Origin: Metapseudomonas resinovorans DSM 21078
Lineage (GTDB): Bacteria; Pseudomonadota; Gammaproteobacteria; Pseudomonadales; Pseudomonadaceae
Direction of reading: 5' to 3'
Length of the DNA stretch: 64,000 bases
Assembly (NCBI RefSeq): GCF_000423545.1
Contig: NZ_KE384034.1
Span: 32,213 to 96,212, forward strand
Shown here: positions 35,421 to 43,885 of the stretch, piece by piece
Position numbering within the stretch: the first letter of the stretch is position 1
How the letters are laid out: the number at the start of each line of letters is the position of its first letter
Translations under genes and position numbers: made by a program
Notes under the pieces: generated by a model
Seen by the model: the letters and a program-made list of their open reading frames with translations, nothing else
Databases searched by the model: none
What the model was told of the DNA's origin: nothing

Positions 35421-37796
35421 ATGAGTACCCATCACCAGGACAAGGCGACCTTCCTGGAGCGCCTGATCTTCAACAACCGGCCGGCAGTGATCGTCATCTG
35501 CCTGCTGGTCAGCGTTTTTCTCTTCTGGCAGGCCATGCAGGTGCGGCCGTCTACCAGCTTCGAGAAGATGATTCCGCTGCATCATCCCTACATCCAGAAG
35601 ATGCTCGAGCATCGCAATGACCTTGCCAACCTTGGCAACACCGTTCGTATCTCGGTGGAAGCGGTCAACGGCGACATCTTCTCCAAGGAGTACATGGAGA
35701 CCCTGCGGCAGATCCACGACGAGGTGTTCTACATCTCCGGTGTGGATCGTTCCGGCCTGAAGTCCCTGTGGAGCCCGAGCGTTCGCTGGACCGAAGTGAC
35801 CGAGGAAGGCTTTGCCGGCGGCGAGGTCATCCCGCAGACCTACGACGGTTCCCCGGATAGTCTGGAAGAGCTACGCAACAACGTACTCAAGTCCGGCCAG
35901 ATCGGCCGCCTGGTCGCCAACAACTTCAAGTCGAGCATCATCGATGTGCCGCTGCTGGAGTCCTATCCGGACCCGAACGACCAGGGCAAGCTGCTGAAGC
36001 TGGACTACCGCCAGTTCTCCCATGAACTGGAAGAGAAGATCCGCGACAAGTATCAGGCCCAGAACCCCAATGTGAAGGTCCATGTCGTGGGCTTCGCGAA
36101 GAAGGTGGGTGACCTGATCGACGGCCTGATCATGGTGGTGATGTTCTTCGGCATCGCCTTCCTGATTACCCTGGTGCTGCTCTACTGGTTCACCTGGTGT
36201 ATCCGCAGCACCATCGCCGTGCTCATCACCACGCTGGTGGCAGTGGTCTGGCAGTTGGGGCTGATGCACAGCGTGGGCTTTGGCCTCGACCCGTACTCGA
36301 TGCTGGTGCCGTTCCTGATCTTCGCCATCGGTATTTCCCACGGCGTGCAGAAGATCAACGGTATCGCCCTGCAATCCAGCGACGCCGACAACGCCCTGAC
36401 CGCTGCGCGGCGGACGTTCCGCCAGCTGTTCCTGCCGGGCATGATCGCCATCCTCGCTGACGCCGTGGGCTTCATCACCCTGCTGATCATCGATATCGGA
36501 GTGATCCGCGAGCTGGCCATCGGCGCCTCCATCGGTGTGGCGGTGATTGTGTTCACCAACCTGATCCTGCTGCCGGTCGCCATCTCCTATGTCGGCATCA
36601 GCAAGAAGGCCATCGAGCGCAGCAAGAAGGACGCGGTGCGTGATCATCCGTTCTGGCGCCTGCTGTCCAACTTCGCTCATCCGGTTGTTGCACCGATCTC
36701 CGTGGTCATCGCCCTGATCGCCTTCGGTGGCGGCCTGTGGTACGGCCAGAACCTGAAGATCGGCGACCTCGACCAGGGCGCTCCGGAACTGCGTCCGGAC
36801 TCGCGTTACAACCAGGACAACAACTTCATCATCAACAACTACTCCACCAGCTCCGATGTGCTGGTAGTCATGGTCAAGACCGGCCCCGAGGGCTGCTCGA
36901 CCCATGAGGCCCTGGCGCCGGTGGATGAACTGATGTGGAAGATGGAGAACACGCCGGGCGTGCAATCGGCCATCTCCATGGTCACCGTCTCCAAGCAGGT
37001 GATCAAAGGGATGAACGAAGGCAACCTGAAGTGGGAAACCCTGTCGCGCAACCAGGACGTCCTGAACAACTCCATCAGCCGTGCCGAGGGTCTGTACAAC
37101 TCCGACTGCTCCCTGGCACCGGTGCTGGTGTTCCTCAACGACCACAAGGCCGAGACCCTGACGCGTGCAGTCACGGCGGTGGAAGAGTTCGCCAAGGAGC
37201 ACAACAAGGATGGCCTGCAGTTCCTGCTGGCGGCCGGTAACGCCGGTATCGAAGCGGCCACCAACGAGGTGATCGCCGAGGCCGAGCTGACCATCCTGAT
37301 CCTGGTGTACATCTGCGTTGCCGTGATGTGCCTGATCACCTTCCGCTCCATCGCGGCCACCCTGTGCATCGTGCTGCCGCTGATCCTCACTTCGGTGCTG
37401 GGCAACGCGCTGATGGCCTGGCTGGGTATCGGCGTTAAGGTGGCCACCCTGCCGGTGATCGCCTTGGGCGTGGGTATCGGTGTCGACTACGGCATCTACA
37501 TCTACAGCCGCCTGGAAAGCTTCCTGCGTGCTGGCCTACCGCTGCAGGAGGCGTACTACCAGACCCTGAAGTCCACCGGCAAGGCCGTGCTCTTCACCGG
37601 TCTCTGCCTGGCCATCGGGGTTGCCACCTGGATGTTCTCGGCCATCAAGTTCCAGGCCGATATGGGTCTGATGCTGACCTTCATGCTCCTCTGGAACATG
37701 TTCGGTGCCCTGTGGCTGCTGCCGGCCCTGGCGCGCTTCCTGATCAAGCCCGAGAAGCTGGCGGGCAAGGTTGGTGGTTCGCTGCTGGCGCACTAA
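35421..37796 (+). CDS. MMPL/RND-superfamily transporter
   Basis: The 791-residue inner-membrane protein belongs to the hydrophobe/lipid-exporter branch of the RND superfamily. One N-terminal membrane helix lies at about 17-38. It is followed by a periplasmic loop and a helix bundle (about 230-400, including VGDLIDGLIMVVMFFGIAFL). A second periplasmic domain (about 440-615) leads to a second bundle (about 620-780). Typical sterol-sensing-like segments are PVIALGVGIGVDYGIYIYS and FTGLCLAIGVATWMF. It lacks the longer periplasmic docking loops of AcrB-type drug pumps. No membrane-fusion protein or TolC-type gene is adjacent, so the DUF1302/DUF1329 proteins may be its partners. Confidence 0.88.
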   Translation: MSTHHQDKATFLERLIFNNRPAVIVICLLVSVFLFWQAMQVRPSTSFEKMIPLHHPYIQKMLEHRNDLANLGNTVRISVEAVNGDIFSKEYMETLRQIHDEVFYISGVDRSGLKSLWSPSVRWTEVTEEGFAGGEVIPQTYDGSPDSLEELRNNVLKSGQIGRLVANNFKSSIIDVPLLESYPDPNDQGKLLKLDYRQFSHELEEKIRDKYQAQNPNVKVHVVGFAKKVGDLIDGLIMVVMFFGIAFLITLVLLYWFTWCIRSTIAVLITTLVAVVWQLGLMHSVGFGLDPYSMLVPFLIFAIGISHGVQKINGIALQSSDADNALTAARRTFRQLFLPGMIAILADAVGFITLLIIDIGVIRELAIGASIGVAVIVFTNLILLPVAISYVGISKKAIERSKKDAVRDHPFWRLLSNFAHPVVAPISVVIALIAFGGGLWYGQNLKIGDLDQGAPELRPDSRYNQDNNFIINNYSTSSDVLVVMVKTGPEGCSTHEALAPVDELMWKMENTPGVQSAISMVTVSKQVIKGMNEGNLKWETLSRNQDVLNNSISRAEGLYNSDCSLAPVLVFLNDHKAETLTRAVTAVEEFAKEHNKDGLQFLLAAGNAGIEAATNEVIAEAELTILILVYICVAVMCLITFRSIAATLCIVLPLILTSVLGNALMAWLGIGVKVATLPVIALGVGIGVDYGIYIYSRLESFLRAGLPLQEAYYQTLKSTGKAVLFTGLCLAIGVATWMFSAIKFQADMGLMLTFMLLWNMFGALWLLPALARFLIKPEKLAGKVGGSLLAH

Positions 37797-37813
37797 GCCT
37801 GATCAGCTGGATG

Positions 37814-37844
37814 AAAAACCGCGGCCCAGGCCGCGGTTTTTTTT
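37814..37844 (+). terminator. Strong terminator behind the MMPL gene
   Basis: The near-perfect palindrome CCGCGGCC..GGCCGCGG is flanked by an A run and followed by eight T residues, 17 nt after the stop. Confidence 0.92.
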
Positions 37845-37870
37845 ATGCGCGTGGATTGTTGTGACTACCC

Positions 37871-37953
37871 GTAGGTTGCGGCAGAGCGCAGCTAAGCCCA
37901 ACGATCCTGGTCGAACCCCTACGTTGGGCCTCGCAAAGCTCGGACCAACCTAC
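37871..37953. repeat. Palindromic interspersed-repeat-like element
   Basis: The ends GTAGGTTG (37871-37878) and CAACCTAC (37946-37953) are inverted copies. Inside them CCCAACG (37897-37903) and CGTTGGG (37922-37928) are also inverted. The two arms of about 32 nt form a long imperfect hairpin between convergent genes. The GTAGGTTG..GCCCAACG pattern resembles interspersed repeats I associate with Pseudomonas genomes, but no second copy is visible here. Confidence 0.6.
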
Positions 37954-38016
37954 AGCAGGCCTGCGGGCTACGGGCTGGAGCGCCCGTACAGAAAGAGAAC
38001 CTGCCCTAGTTGAACC

Positions 38017-39666
38017 TCAGCGTGGATACAACGGAGGCAACTGGCTCGGTTCGCCCGTGGCTTGCTGTTCCACCTGGGGGGCGGGGAGGGCGCGGATGGC
38101 CTTCCACAGGTCTTCGCCTTGCCAGTGCTGGCCGGCTTCGCTGTAGAGGGCACCATTGAGGCCGTCCATGGCGTCGGACAGCGGCACGAAGCGGGCGGCC
38201 ATGTCGGCGAGCGTCTCCGGGTGCTGTCGAGCCCAGTTGTCCAGGGCCTGGCGGGTAGCGTGGGGGTCGTTGGATTGGCAGGCGCGGCGCAGCTCATCCA
38301 GCAGGGTACGTGGACTCGGGCCGGCCTGGACCGTGGGCAGGATCGCCGGTTGGCGGCGTGCCCTCCACCACAGGCCAAAGCCCAGCAAGGTGGTACAGGC
38401 GAGCAGGGCGCAGGCCGTTTGCCAGGGCCAGAGACGCGCGCGGTCGATTCGGCTGTCGTTCTGGGCGCCCGCAGTCGGCGCGGGAGCAGGCTCCAGCTCG
38501 GGATTGATGGCGACTTCCAGGGTGCGCGCAGCAATCTCGCTGCGCTCCACACGGTTGTCCCGGGTGTTCCACCAGGTCACGACGACCGCTGGCAGCTCCA
38601 GGCGACCACTGGCGGTGGGCACCAGGGCCTCGCGCTCCTCACGGCTGCCGATGAGTCCGCGGTCGTCGATCTTGTTGCTTCGCTGTGGCTGGTCCGGATA
38701 GCGGCGCAGGCCCTTGGCCTGGGTCGCCGGCAGCGGTGGGATCTGGGCGCTGGAAAGACCTTCCACGTTCAACAGCAGGCTGCGGGTCAGTGAGTCGCCA
38801 GCCTGTACGCCTTTGGGGTCGGGGCTCCAGGATTCGGCCAGGGTCAGGTTGCGCGCCGGCAGCCAAGGGGCATCGGTCGGGTACTCGGAGGGCTTCGGCA
38901 TTACGGTGAGCGGGATACGCGGTGAGTTCACCCGGGTCAGCTTGCCGGGTCGCGGGCCAAAGGGCTGGTAGCCGGTCTCGCTGCCCGGGTCGACCAGGGT
39001 GGCGCTGAACACCTGCGGGGGGATGTTCAGCACGCCGCTTTTCTGCGGGAACACGGCATAGCGCACCTCGATCACACCATGGCGCACGCCATTGATCTCT
39101 TTCTCGTAGGTGCGCGGGTCACCCAGTTGCTCGACGCGGGCGTCGTCCATCTGCAGCGGGCTGAGGCTACTGTCGTCGTAGAGGGAAACCGAGTGGTAGA
39201 TGCGCAGAGTGAGGATGGCCTGGGCCTGCACGTAGACTTTTTCCTGGTCGAGGCTGGCGTCGATGAAGACCGGGGCCAGGTTGCCGCCGGTGGATTTCTC
39301 GCTTTTCTCGGCCTTTTGCACGTGCAGGGTGATGGGAGCGCTATGGACGTCACCGAGCTTCAGTGCCGGGATGGTGACAAAGCCGGTTTGTTTCGGCTGC
39401 AGGGTAATGATCCAGCGGGTGGCGTGGTCGTTCTTGCCGTTGAAGGTGCCGAGCTGGTTGATCTGCCGGGTACCGAGCACCTCGAAGTCCGCGTTCAGCG
39501 GTGCCAGGTCAGGCTTGCCGAACAGGGTCGGATCCGAGGATTCGAGCGTCAGCTCTACGGTCTCGCCTTCACTCAGCCGCGTACGGTCGACATTGGCGGT
39601 GAAGCCGGCGGCCAGGGCGGTCAGGGCCAGCAAACTAAGGAGGAGGGTGCATAGCAGGCGCGTCAT
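38017..39666 (-). CDS. batD: BatD-like protein
   Basis: The 549-residue protein is the last gene of the moxR operon. It has a signal peptide (MTRLLCTLLLSLLALTALAAG), a long beta-rich periplasmic region with immunoglobulin-like domains (FTANVDRTRLSEGETVELTL), then a membrane helix near 417-437 (ACALLACTTLLGFGLWW) and a cytoplasmic tail. The start at ATG 39666 overlaps the preceding stop by one base; the frame stays open upstream but only as a shadow. BatD proteins are linked to envelope stress tolerance in other bacteria. Confidence 0.88.
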   Translation of the reverse strand: MTRLLCTLLLSLLALTALAAGFTANVDRTRLSEGETVELTLESSDPTLFGKPDLAPLNADFEVLGTRQINQLGTFNGKNDHATRWIITLQPKQTGFVTIPALKLGDVHSAPITLHVQKAEKSEKSTGGNLAPVFIDASLDQEKVYVQAQAILTLRIYHSVSLYDDSSLSPLQMDDARVEQLGDPRTYEKEINGVRHGVIEVRYAVFPQKSGVLNIPPQVFSATLVDPGSETGYQPFGPRPGKLTRVNSPRIPLTVMPKPSEYPTDAPWLPARNLTLAESWSPDPKGVQAGDSLTRSLLLNVEGLSSAQIPPLPATQAKGLRRYPDQPQRSNKIDDRGLIGSREEREALVPTASGRLELPAVVVTWWNTRDNRVERSEIAARTLEVAINPELEPAPAPTAGAQNDSRIDRARLWPWQTACALLACTTLLGFGLWWRARRQPAILPTVQAGPSPRTLLDELRRACQSNDPHATRQALDNWARQHPETLADMAARFVPLSDAMDGLNGALYSEAGQHWQGEDLWKAIRALPAPQVEQQATGEPSQLPPLYPR

Positions 39667-41387
39667 CACTGTTCTTCCTGGCGCTGTTGCTGTTCGTACC
39701 AGAACTTGCGGCGTAGCAGCTCGGCGGGGTCGTCCGGTATCTGTCGCAACCATTGTTCAAGTGCCTGGCGACGCTCGTCGCCCAGCGGTTCGGTGCTGGC
39801 GGTCTGGTCCTCTGCGGCCTCCTGGGAGGTGGCCTCTTCGGCCGTGCCTCCGGTGGTCGATCGCGTCTGGTTGCCTGGCTGGGCTTCGCCATTGCCTTGC
39901 TGCGCGGTGCGCTCGTCGGCGTTCTGTCCGCTGTTCTGTTGTTGCGCCGTACGTTGATCGCCGGTCTGCCCGCCCTGCTGCTGCTCATCGCTTTGCTGGC
40001 TCTGTTTTCCGGCGCTGGCCTCTGCTTCGCGTTGGCGCAGCAGTTCTTCGACCCGTGTCTTGTTCTTCTGCGCTGCGGCCAAGTCGGGCTGGCGTTGCAG
40101 GGCGGAGTCGTAGGCGTCAATCGCGGCTTCCAGTTCGCCAGCCTGGGCCAGCGCATTGCCGCGGTTGTAGTGGTCCGTTGCGCTGTCGCCCTGGGCGAAG
40201 CGGGCCGCAGCCTCGGTGTAGTCACCGGCCTGGTAGAGCGCCATGCCCTGCCAGCGCGGATCGGTGAAACGCTGCGCCGCATCGCTGGGCTTCCCGGCTT
40301 GCAGCAGGCGTTGGCCTTGTTGGTCCGGGCGCAGCCAGAGATCCTCGAACTCCATGGCCAGGCTGGGGCGCGGCAGCACCAGCAACAGCGGCAGGCAGAA
40401 CAGCCAGCCACGGCGCCCGGCGCAGGCGGTGATCAGCAGCAAAGGCAGCAGCAGCCAGTGGCCCTGGTCAGCCCAGGTGGCAAGGCGGGCGATTTCGCCG
40501 CTCTCGCGCAGGCTCGAAGGACCGTCCAGCAGTCCCAGACTGCGCAAGTCGCCTACATCCAGTCGGACGCTGGCATAGCGGCCACTCAGACTCGTGGCGA
40601 AACGGCGGAGCTGGGTGCTGTCGAGCTTGGGTAAGAGGATGGCGCCCTGGTCATCCTTGAGGAAACCGCCGTCCTCCTGGGCAATAGGCGCGCCTGCCGC
40701 CGTGCCGATACCGAGGATGGACAGGCGCTCGGCACGTGAGCCAAGCGTCTTGCGGATGCCTGTCTGCTCTTGGTCGTCGAGGCCGCTGGTGATCAGCAAC
40801 AGACGCCCCTGGCCCTGGGCACCCTGTTCCAGCAGCTTCAGGGCCTTGGCGACTGCCAGGTCGGCGCGGTGCCCTTGTTGCGGCATGATCGAGGGTTTCA
40901 GCGAGTCGATCAGATTGAGGCTGGTCATCAGGTCGTCGGACAGTGGCACCAGGCTGTGGGCGCTGCCGGCGTAGACGACGATTGCCGTTTGCGCATCGCG
41001 TCGGGCCTCCAGCAGGTCGCGCAATTTGCGCTTGGCCTGTTCCAGGCGACTCGGAGAAATGTCGGTGGCGAGCATCGACGGCGTCAGTTCCAGCATCACG
41101 ACCAGTGGGTCGGCGCGTTTCTGCGTGCTCTGTTCCATCTGCTGCCAGCTCGGGCCGAGCAGGGCCAGCAGGCAGAGCAGCCAGGCCAGGCCAAGGGCCA
41201 GCCACGGCAGTCGGTTGTTGCGCTGGCTGCCGCCGCTGAGCAACCAGGGCTGGAAGGCGCGCGGCAGCAGTTGCTCCCATCGGCCGCTGCGGCGCTCGCG
41301 GTGCCAGAGCTGCCAGAGCAGCCAGCCCAACAGGGGGAGCAGAAGCAGCCAGGCGGGTCGCAGCCAGTGGGGCCAGAGCTCGATCAT
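39666..41387 (-). CDS. vWA and TPR protein (BatB/BatC-type fusion)
   Basis: The 573-residue protein has two N-terminal membrane helices (about 11-28 and 60-78). A von Willebrand factor A domain spans about 90-300. A further membrane region lies near 325-365 (WLLLPLLLITACAG and WLFCLPLLLVLP). Two TPR-like repeats follow (about 390-465: WQGMALYQAGDYTEAAARFA, then NRGNALAQAGELEAAIDAYD). A Gln/Glu-rich low-complexity tail ends the protein. BatB and BatC are thus joined. The MIDAS motif is degenerate, E100-L-T102-P-S104 in place of DxSxS. The start at 41387 overlaps batA by 4 nt. Confidence 0.87.
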   Translation of the reverse strand: MIELWPHWLRPAWLLLLPLLGWLLWQLWHRERRSGRWEQLLPRAFQPWLLSGGSQRNNRLPWLALGLAWLLCLLALLGPSWQQMEQSTQKRADPLVVMLELTPSMLATDISPSRLEQAKRKLRDLLEARRDAQTAIVVYAGSAHSLVPLSDDLMTSLNLIDSLKPSIMPQQGHRADLAVAKALKLLEQGAQGQGRLLLITSGLDDQEQTGIRKTLGSRAERLSILGIGTAAGAPIAQEDGGFLKDDQGAILLPKLDSTQLRRFATSLSGRYASVRLDVGDLRSLGLLDGPSSLRESGEIARLATWADQGHWLLLPLLLITACAGRRGWLFCLPLLLVLPRPSLAMEFEDLWLRPDQQGQRLLQAGKPSDAAQRFTDPRWQGMALYQAGDYTEAAARFAQGDSATDHYNRGNALAQAGELEAAIDAYDSALQRQPDLAAAQKNKTRVEELLRQREAEASAGKQSQQSDEQQQGGQTGDQRTAQQQNSGQNADERTAQQGNGEAQPGNQTRSTTGGTAEEATSQEAAEDQTASTEPLGDERRQALEQWLRQIPDDPAELLRRKFWYEQQQRQEEQ

Positions 41388-42403
41388 GTGCGCCTCCGCA
41401 GCCACTGCGGGCGTTGCTGCAGCGCGTGGGGCCAGAGGACACGGCAGACCAGGACGATGCTCAGCAGCAGGGCGGCGGCCAGGGGCCAACTGTAGAGGGC
41501 ATACGCCAGGCGGGTCTGGCTGGCGCGCTGGCTCACCGGCTCCAGGCGGTCGAGGTTTTCCTCGATTCCCTCCAGCTCTTTGCTGCTGCGTGCCCTGAAG
41601 TACTGGCCGCCGGTCTGCTCGGCGATGGCGGTCAGGGTAGGTTCGTCCAGGTCCATGCTGGGGTTGAGGCCGAGGATGCCAAGCACGTCGCTCTGTTGCG
41701 GGTCGGCGCCGATACCGATGGTGTAGATCTTCACCTGCTCCTGGGCAGCGAGGCGAGCTGCGGTCAGCGGGTCGATCTCGCCACCGGTGTTCGCGCCATC
41801 GGTGATCAGCACCAGCACGCGGCTGTTGGCTGGACGCTGGCGCAGGCGTTTTACCGCCAGGCCGATGGCGTCGCCGATGGCCGTGTTCTTGCCGGCAATC
41901 CCGATCAGGGCCTCCTCCAGCCAGGTGCGCACGGTGTTGCGGTCAAAGGTGAGTGGGGCCTGGAGGTAGGCCTGGCTGCCGAACAGGATGAGGCCGATAC
42001 GGTCGCCGCGGCGGCCGTCGATGAATTCGCCCATCAGATGCTTCACCAGGGTCAGGCGGCTGACGTCTTCCTCTTCCCAACGCATGTCGGCGTAGTCCAT
42101 GGAGCCGGACACATCTACTGCCAGCAGCAGGTCGCGGCCGCTGGTGGGCATGGGTTGTGGCTCGCCGACCCATTCCGGGCGCGCGGCGGCGCAGAGCAGC
42201 AAGAGCCAGAGCAGGGCGAAGGGTGCCTGCTGGCGCCAGGCCGGCAGGTTGGCGCGGGCGCGTCGGCCGGCCAGGCCCTCAAGGTCGGCAAGGAAGCTCA
42301 CCTTCAGCGCTGCGTCACCGCTGTCTGCGGGCGGCAGCAGCAGGCGCAAGACCCAAGGCAGCGGGGCGAGGAGAAAGATCCATGGCCAGGTGAACTCAAA
42401 CAT
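41384..42403 (-). CDS. batA: vWA-domain membrane protein (BatA-type)
   Basis: The 339-residue protein has two N-terminal membrane helices (about 5-23 and 60-75), a vWA domain (about 88-285) with an intact MIDAS motif D97-V-S99-G-S101, and a C-terminal membrane helix (LYSWPLAAALLLSIVLVCRV). The vWA fold faces the periplasm in this family and probably binds a protein partner through a metal ion. It overlaps the DUF4381 gene by 8 nt. Confidence 0.9.
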   Translation of the reverse strand: MFEFTWPWIFLLAPLPWVLRLLLPPADSGDAALKVSFLADLEGLAGRRARANLPAWRQQAPFALLWLLLLCAAARPEWVGEPQPMPTSGRDLLLAVDVSGSMDYADMRWEEEDVSRLTLVKHLMGEFIDGRRGDRIGLILFGSQAYLQAPLTFDRNTVRTWLEEALIGIAGKNTAIGDAIGLAVKRLRQRPANSRVLVLITDGANTGGEIDPLTAARLAAQEQVKIYTIGIGADPQQSDVLGILGLNPSMDLDEPTLTAIAEQTGGQYFRARSSKELEGIEENLDRLEPVSQRASQTRLAYALYSWPLAAALLLSIVLVCRVLWPHALQQRPQWLRRRT

Positions 42404-42887
42404 GCTTGCGGATCCACGTCTCGACGGACTGGTAGAGGCCGGCGATGGCCTTGTCGTCCAGTTTGCACTGCGGACGGTAGGCGCCTTCTACCAGGATCAT
42501 CCAGCGTGTCAGGCCCGCGGCCGGGCAGCGGTTGTCGAGATAGGCGAGCCAGGCTCGGCCGCTCAGGGTATGACTGTTGTCTCCGGCATAGTGCATGCGG
42601 CATAGACGTTTGAGCAGGCCGTTGAGCTCCTGTAGCCAGGGACCGGCCGGCGCACCGTCGTAGGGCTTGGGCAGGCGCGCCAGCTCTTCCAGGGCGGTCT
42701 GGCGCATCGGGTCCAGTGGTTGTTCGCCTTCGACTGCATCCTGCTGCGCGCGTCGACGCCACCCGCGCCAAAGCGCCCAGGCCAGCAACCCGAGCAGGGG
42801 CGGCAGGCACCACCACCCGGGCGCGGGCGGCCACCAGGAAATGGCAGCCGGTGCGATCAGGGGCTCCAGCCCCTCCAGCGGAGTCAT
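42396..42887 (-). CDS. DUF4381-family membrane protein
   Basis: The 163-residue protein has one membrane segment (about 25-43: WWCLPPLLGLLAWALWRGW) flanked by aromatic residues, then a cytoplasmic helical domain with TALEELARLPKP and HTLSGRAWLAYLDNR. Such proteins always accompany MoxR/BatA operons in gamma-proteobacteria; their role is unknown. It overlaps the DUF58 gene by 4 nt. Confidence 0.85.
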   Translation of the reverse strand: MTPLEGLEPLIAPAAISWWPPAPGWWCLPPLLGLLAWALWRGWRRRAQQDAVEGEQPLDPMRQTALEELARLPKPYDGAPAGPWLQELNGLLKRLCRMHYAGDNSHTLSGRAWLAYLDNRCPAAGLTRWMILVEGAYRPQCKLDDKAIAGLYQSVETWIRKHV

Positions 42888-43885
42888 CGGCCGCCGCCCT
42901 TGCGCTGCAAGTGGTCACGCAATTGCTCGATCATGCCTTCTTGGGTCGTCATTGGCAGCAACAGGACGCCGAGTCGCTGGGCCAGGCGTTCCCAGCGCGC
43001 AACCCGCGCCTCGCCCTGTTCGCGATAGGCCTGGCGCAGGTCGCTGGCGTGGGTATCCAGCTCCAGTTGCGCGCCCTGTTCGGCGAAGCGCAACAAGCCG
43101 GCGGCGGGCAGCGCGTGGTCCAGGGGATCGGAAACCGGCATGAGGATCAGGTCGGTGTGTCGGGCGAGCAGGGCGATCTGTTGCTCCGCGGTATCGGACA
43201 GGGTTCGCTCGTCGCAGAGGATCACCACCAGGCTGCCAGGGCGAAGTACTTCTCGGGCGCGGCGCAGGGCCAGGCTGAAGCCCTCGCGCTGGGCGCTGCC
43301 GGGGCTGCCGAGGGCCTGGTTGGCGCGGGCCAGGCGGCTCAGCAATTGCAGAAGGCTCTGCTTGCTGCGCCGTGGCTTGATCTCGTGATGTTCCTGGTCA
43401 CTGAACACCAGTCCACCAACCCTGTCGTTGTGGGCCAGGGCAGCCCAGCCGATGAGGCTCGCGGCTTGTGCGGCAAGCACCGACTTGAACACCTGCCCGG
43501 TGCCGAAGAACAGGCGTTGGCTCTGCTCGACCATGATGAACACCGGCCGCTCGCGCTCTTCGTGGAACAGCTTGGTGTGGGGTTCCTGGGTGCGTGCGGT
43601 GACGCGCCAGTCGATGGTGCGCACGTCGTCGCCCGCCTGATAGATACGCACCTGATCGAAGTCCACGCCGCGTCCACGCAACTTGGAATGGTGCAGTCCA
43701 ATCAGCGGGCTGCGGCGGGCGGGGCTGGAGAACAGCTGCACTTCCCGGACCCGGTGGCGCATGTCGATCAGCTCGGCGAGTCCGACATGCACGCCTTCCG
43801 CACTGGCCGCGGGCGGAGCGAAACCAGGCGTCGCCGGTCGGCGTTTCCGGATGCGGAACTTCCAGGCTGCAGCTTTCAGGCGCAT
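42884..43885 (-). CDS. DUF58-family protein
   Basis: The 333-residue soluble protein carries the DUF58 signature RGVDFDQVRIYQAGDDVRTI followed by DWRVTART, and a downstream vWA-like region (VFIMVEQSQRLFFGTG, SLVVILCDERTLSD). The start at 43885 (MRLKAAAWKFRIRKRRP) overlaps the moxR stop by one base. The gene always sits between moxR and the vWA genes in this operon type. Confidence 0.88.
   Translation of the reverse strand: MRLKAAAWKFRIRKRRPATPGFAPPAASAEGVHVGLAELIDMRHRVREVQLFSSPARRSPLIGLHHSKLRGRGVDFDQVRIYQAGDDVRTIDWRVTARTQEPHTKLFHEERERPVFIMVEQSQRLFFGTGQVFKSVLAAQAASLIGWAALAHNDRVGGLVFSDQEHHEIKPRRSKQSLLQLLSRLARANQALGSPGSAQREGFSLALRRAREVLRPGSLVVILCDERTLSDTAEQQIALLARHTDLILMPVSDPLDHALPAAGLLRFAEQGAQLELDTHASDLRQAYREQGEARVARWERLAQRLGVLLLPMTTQEGMIEQLRDHLQRKGGGR

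Noticed and set aside
39667..39753. N-terminal extension of the batD frame (starting VATDTGRPRR)
   Set aside because: It lies inside the preceding gene; the ATG at 39666 is followed by a clear signal peptide and shows the stop/start overlap used throughout the operon.
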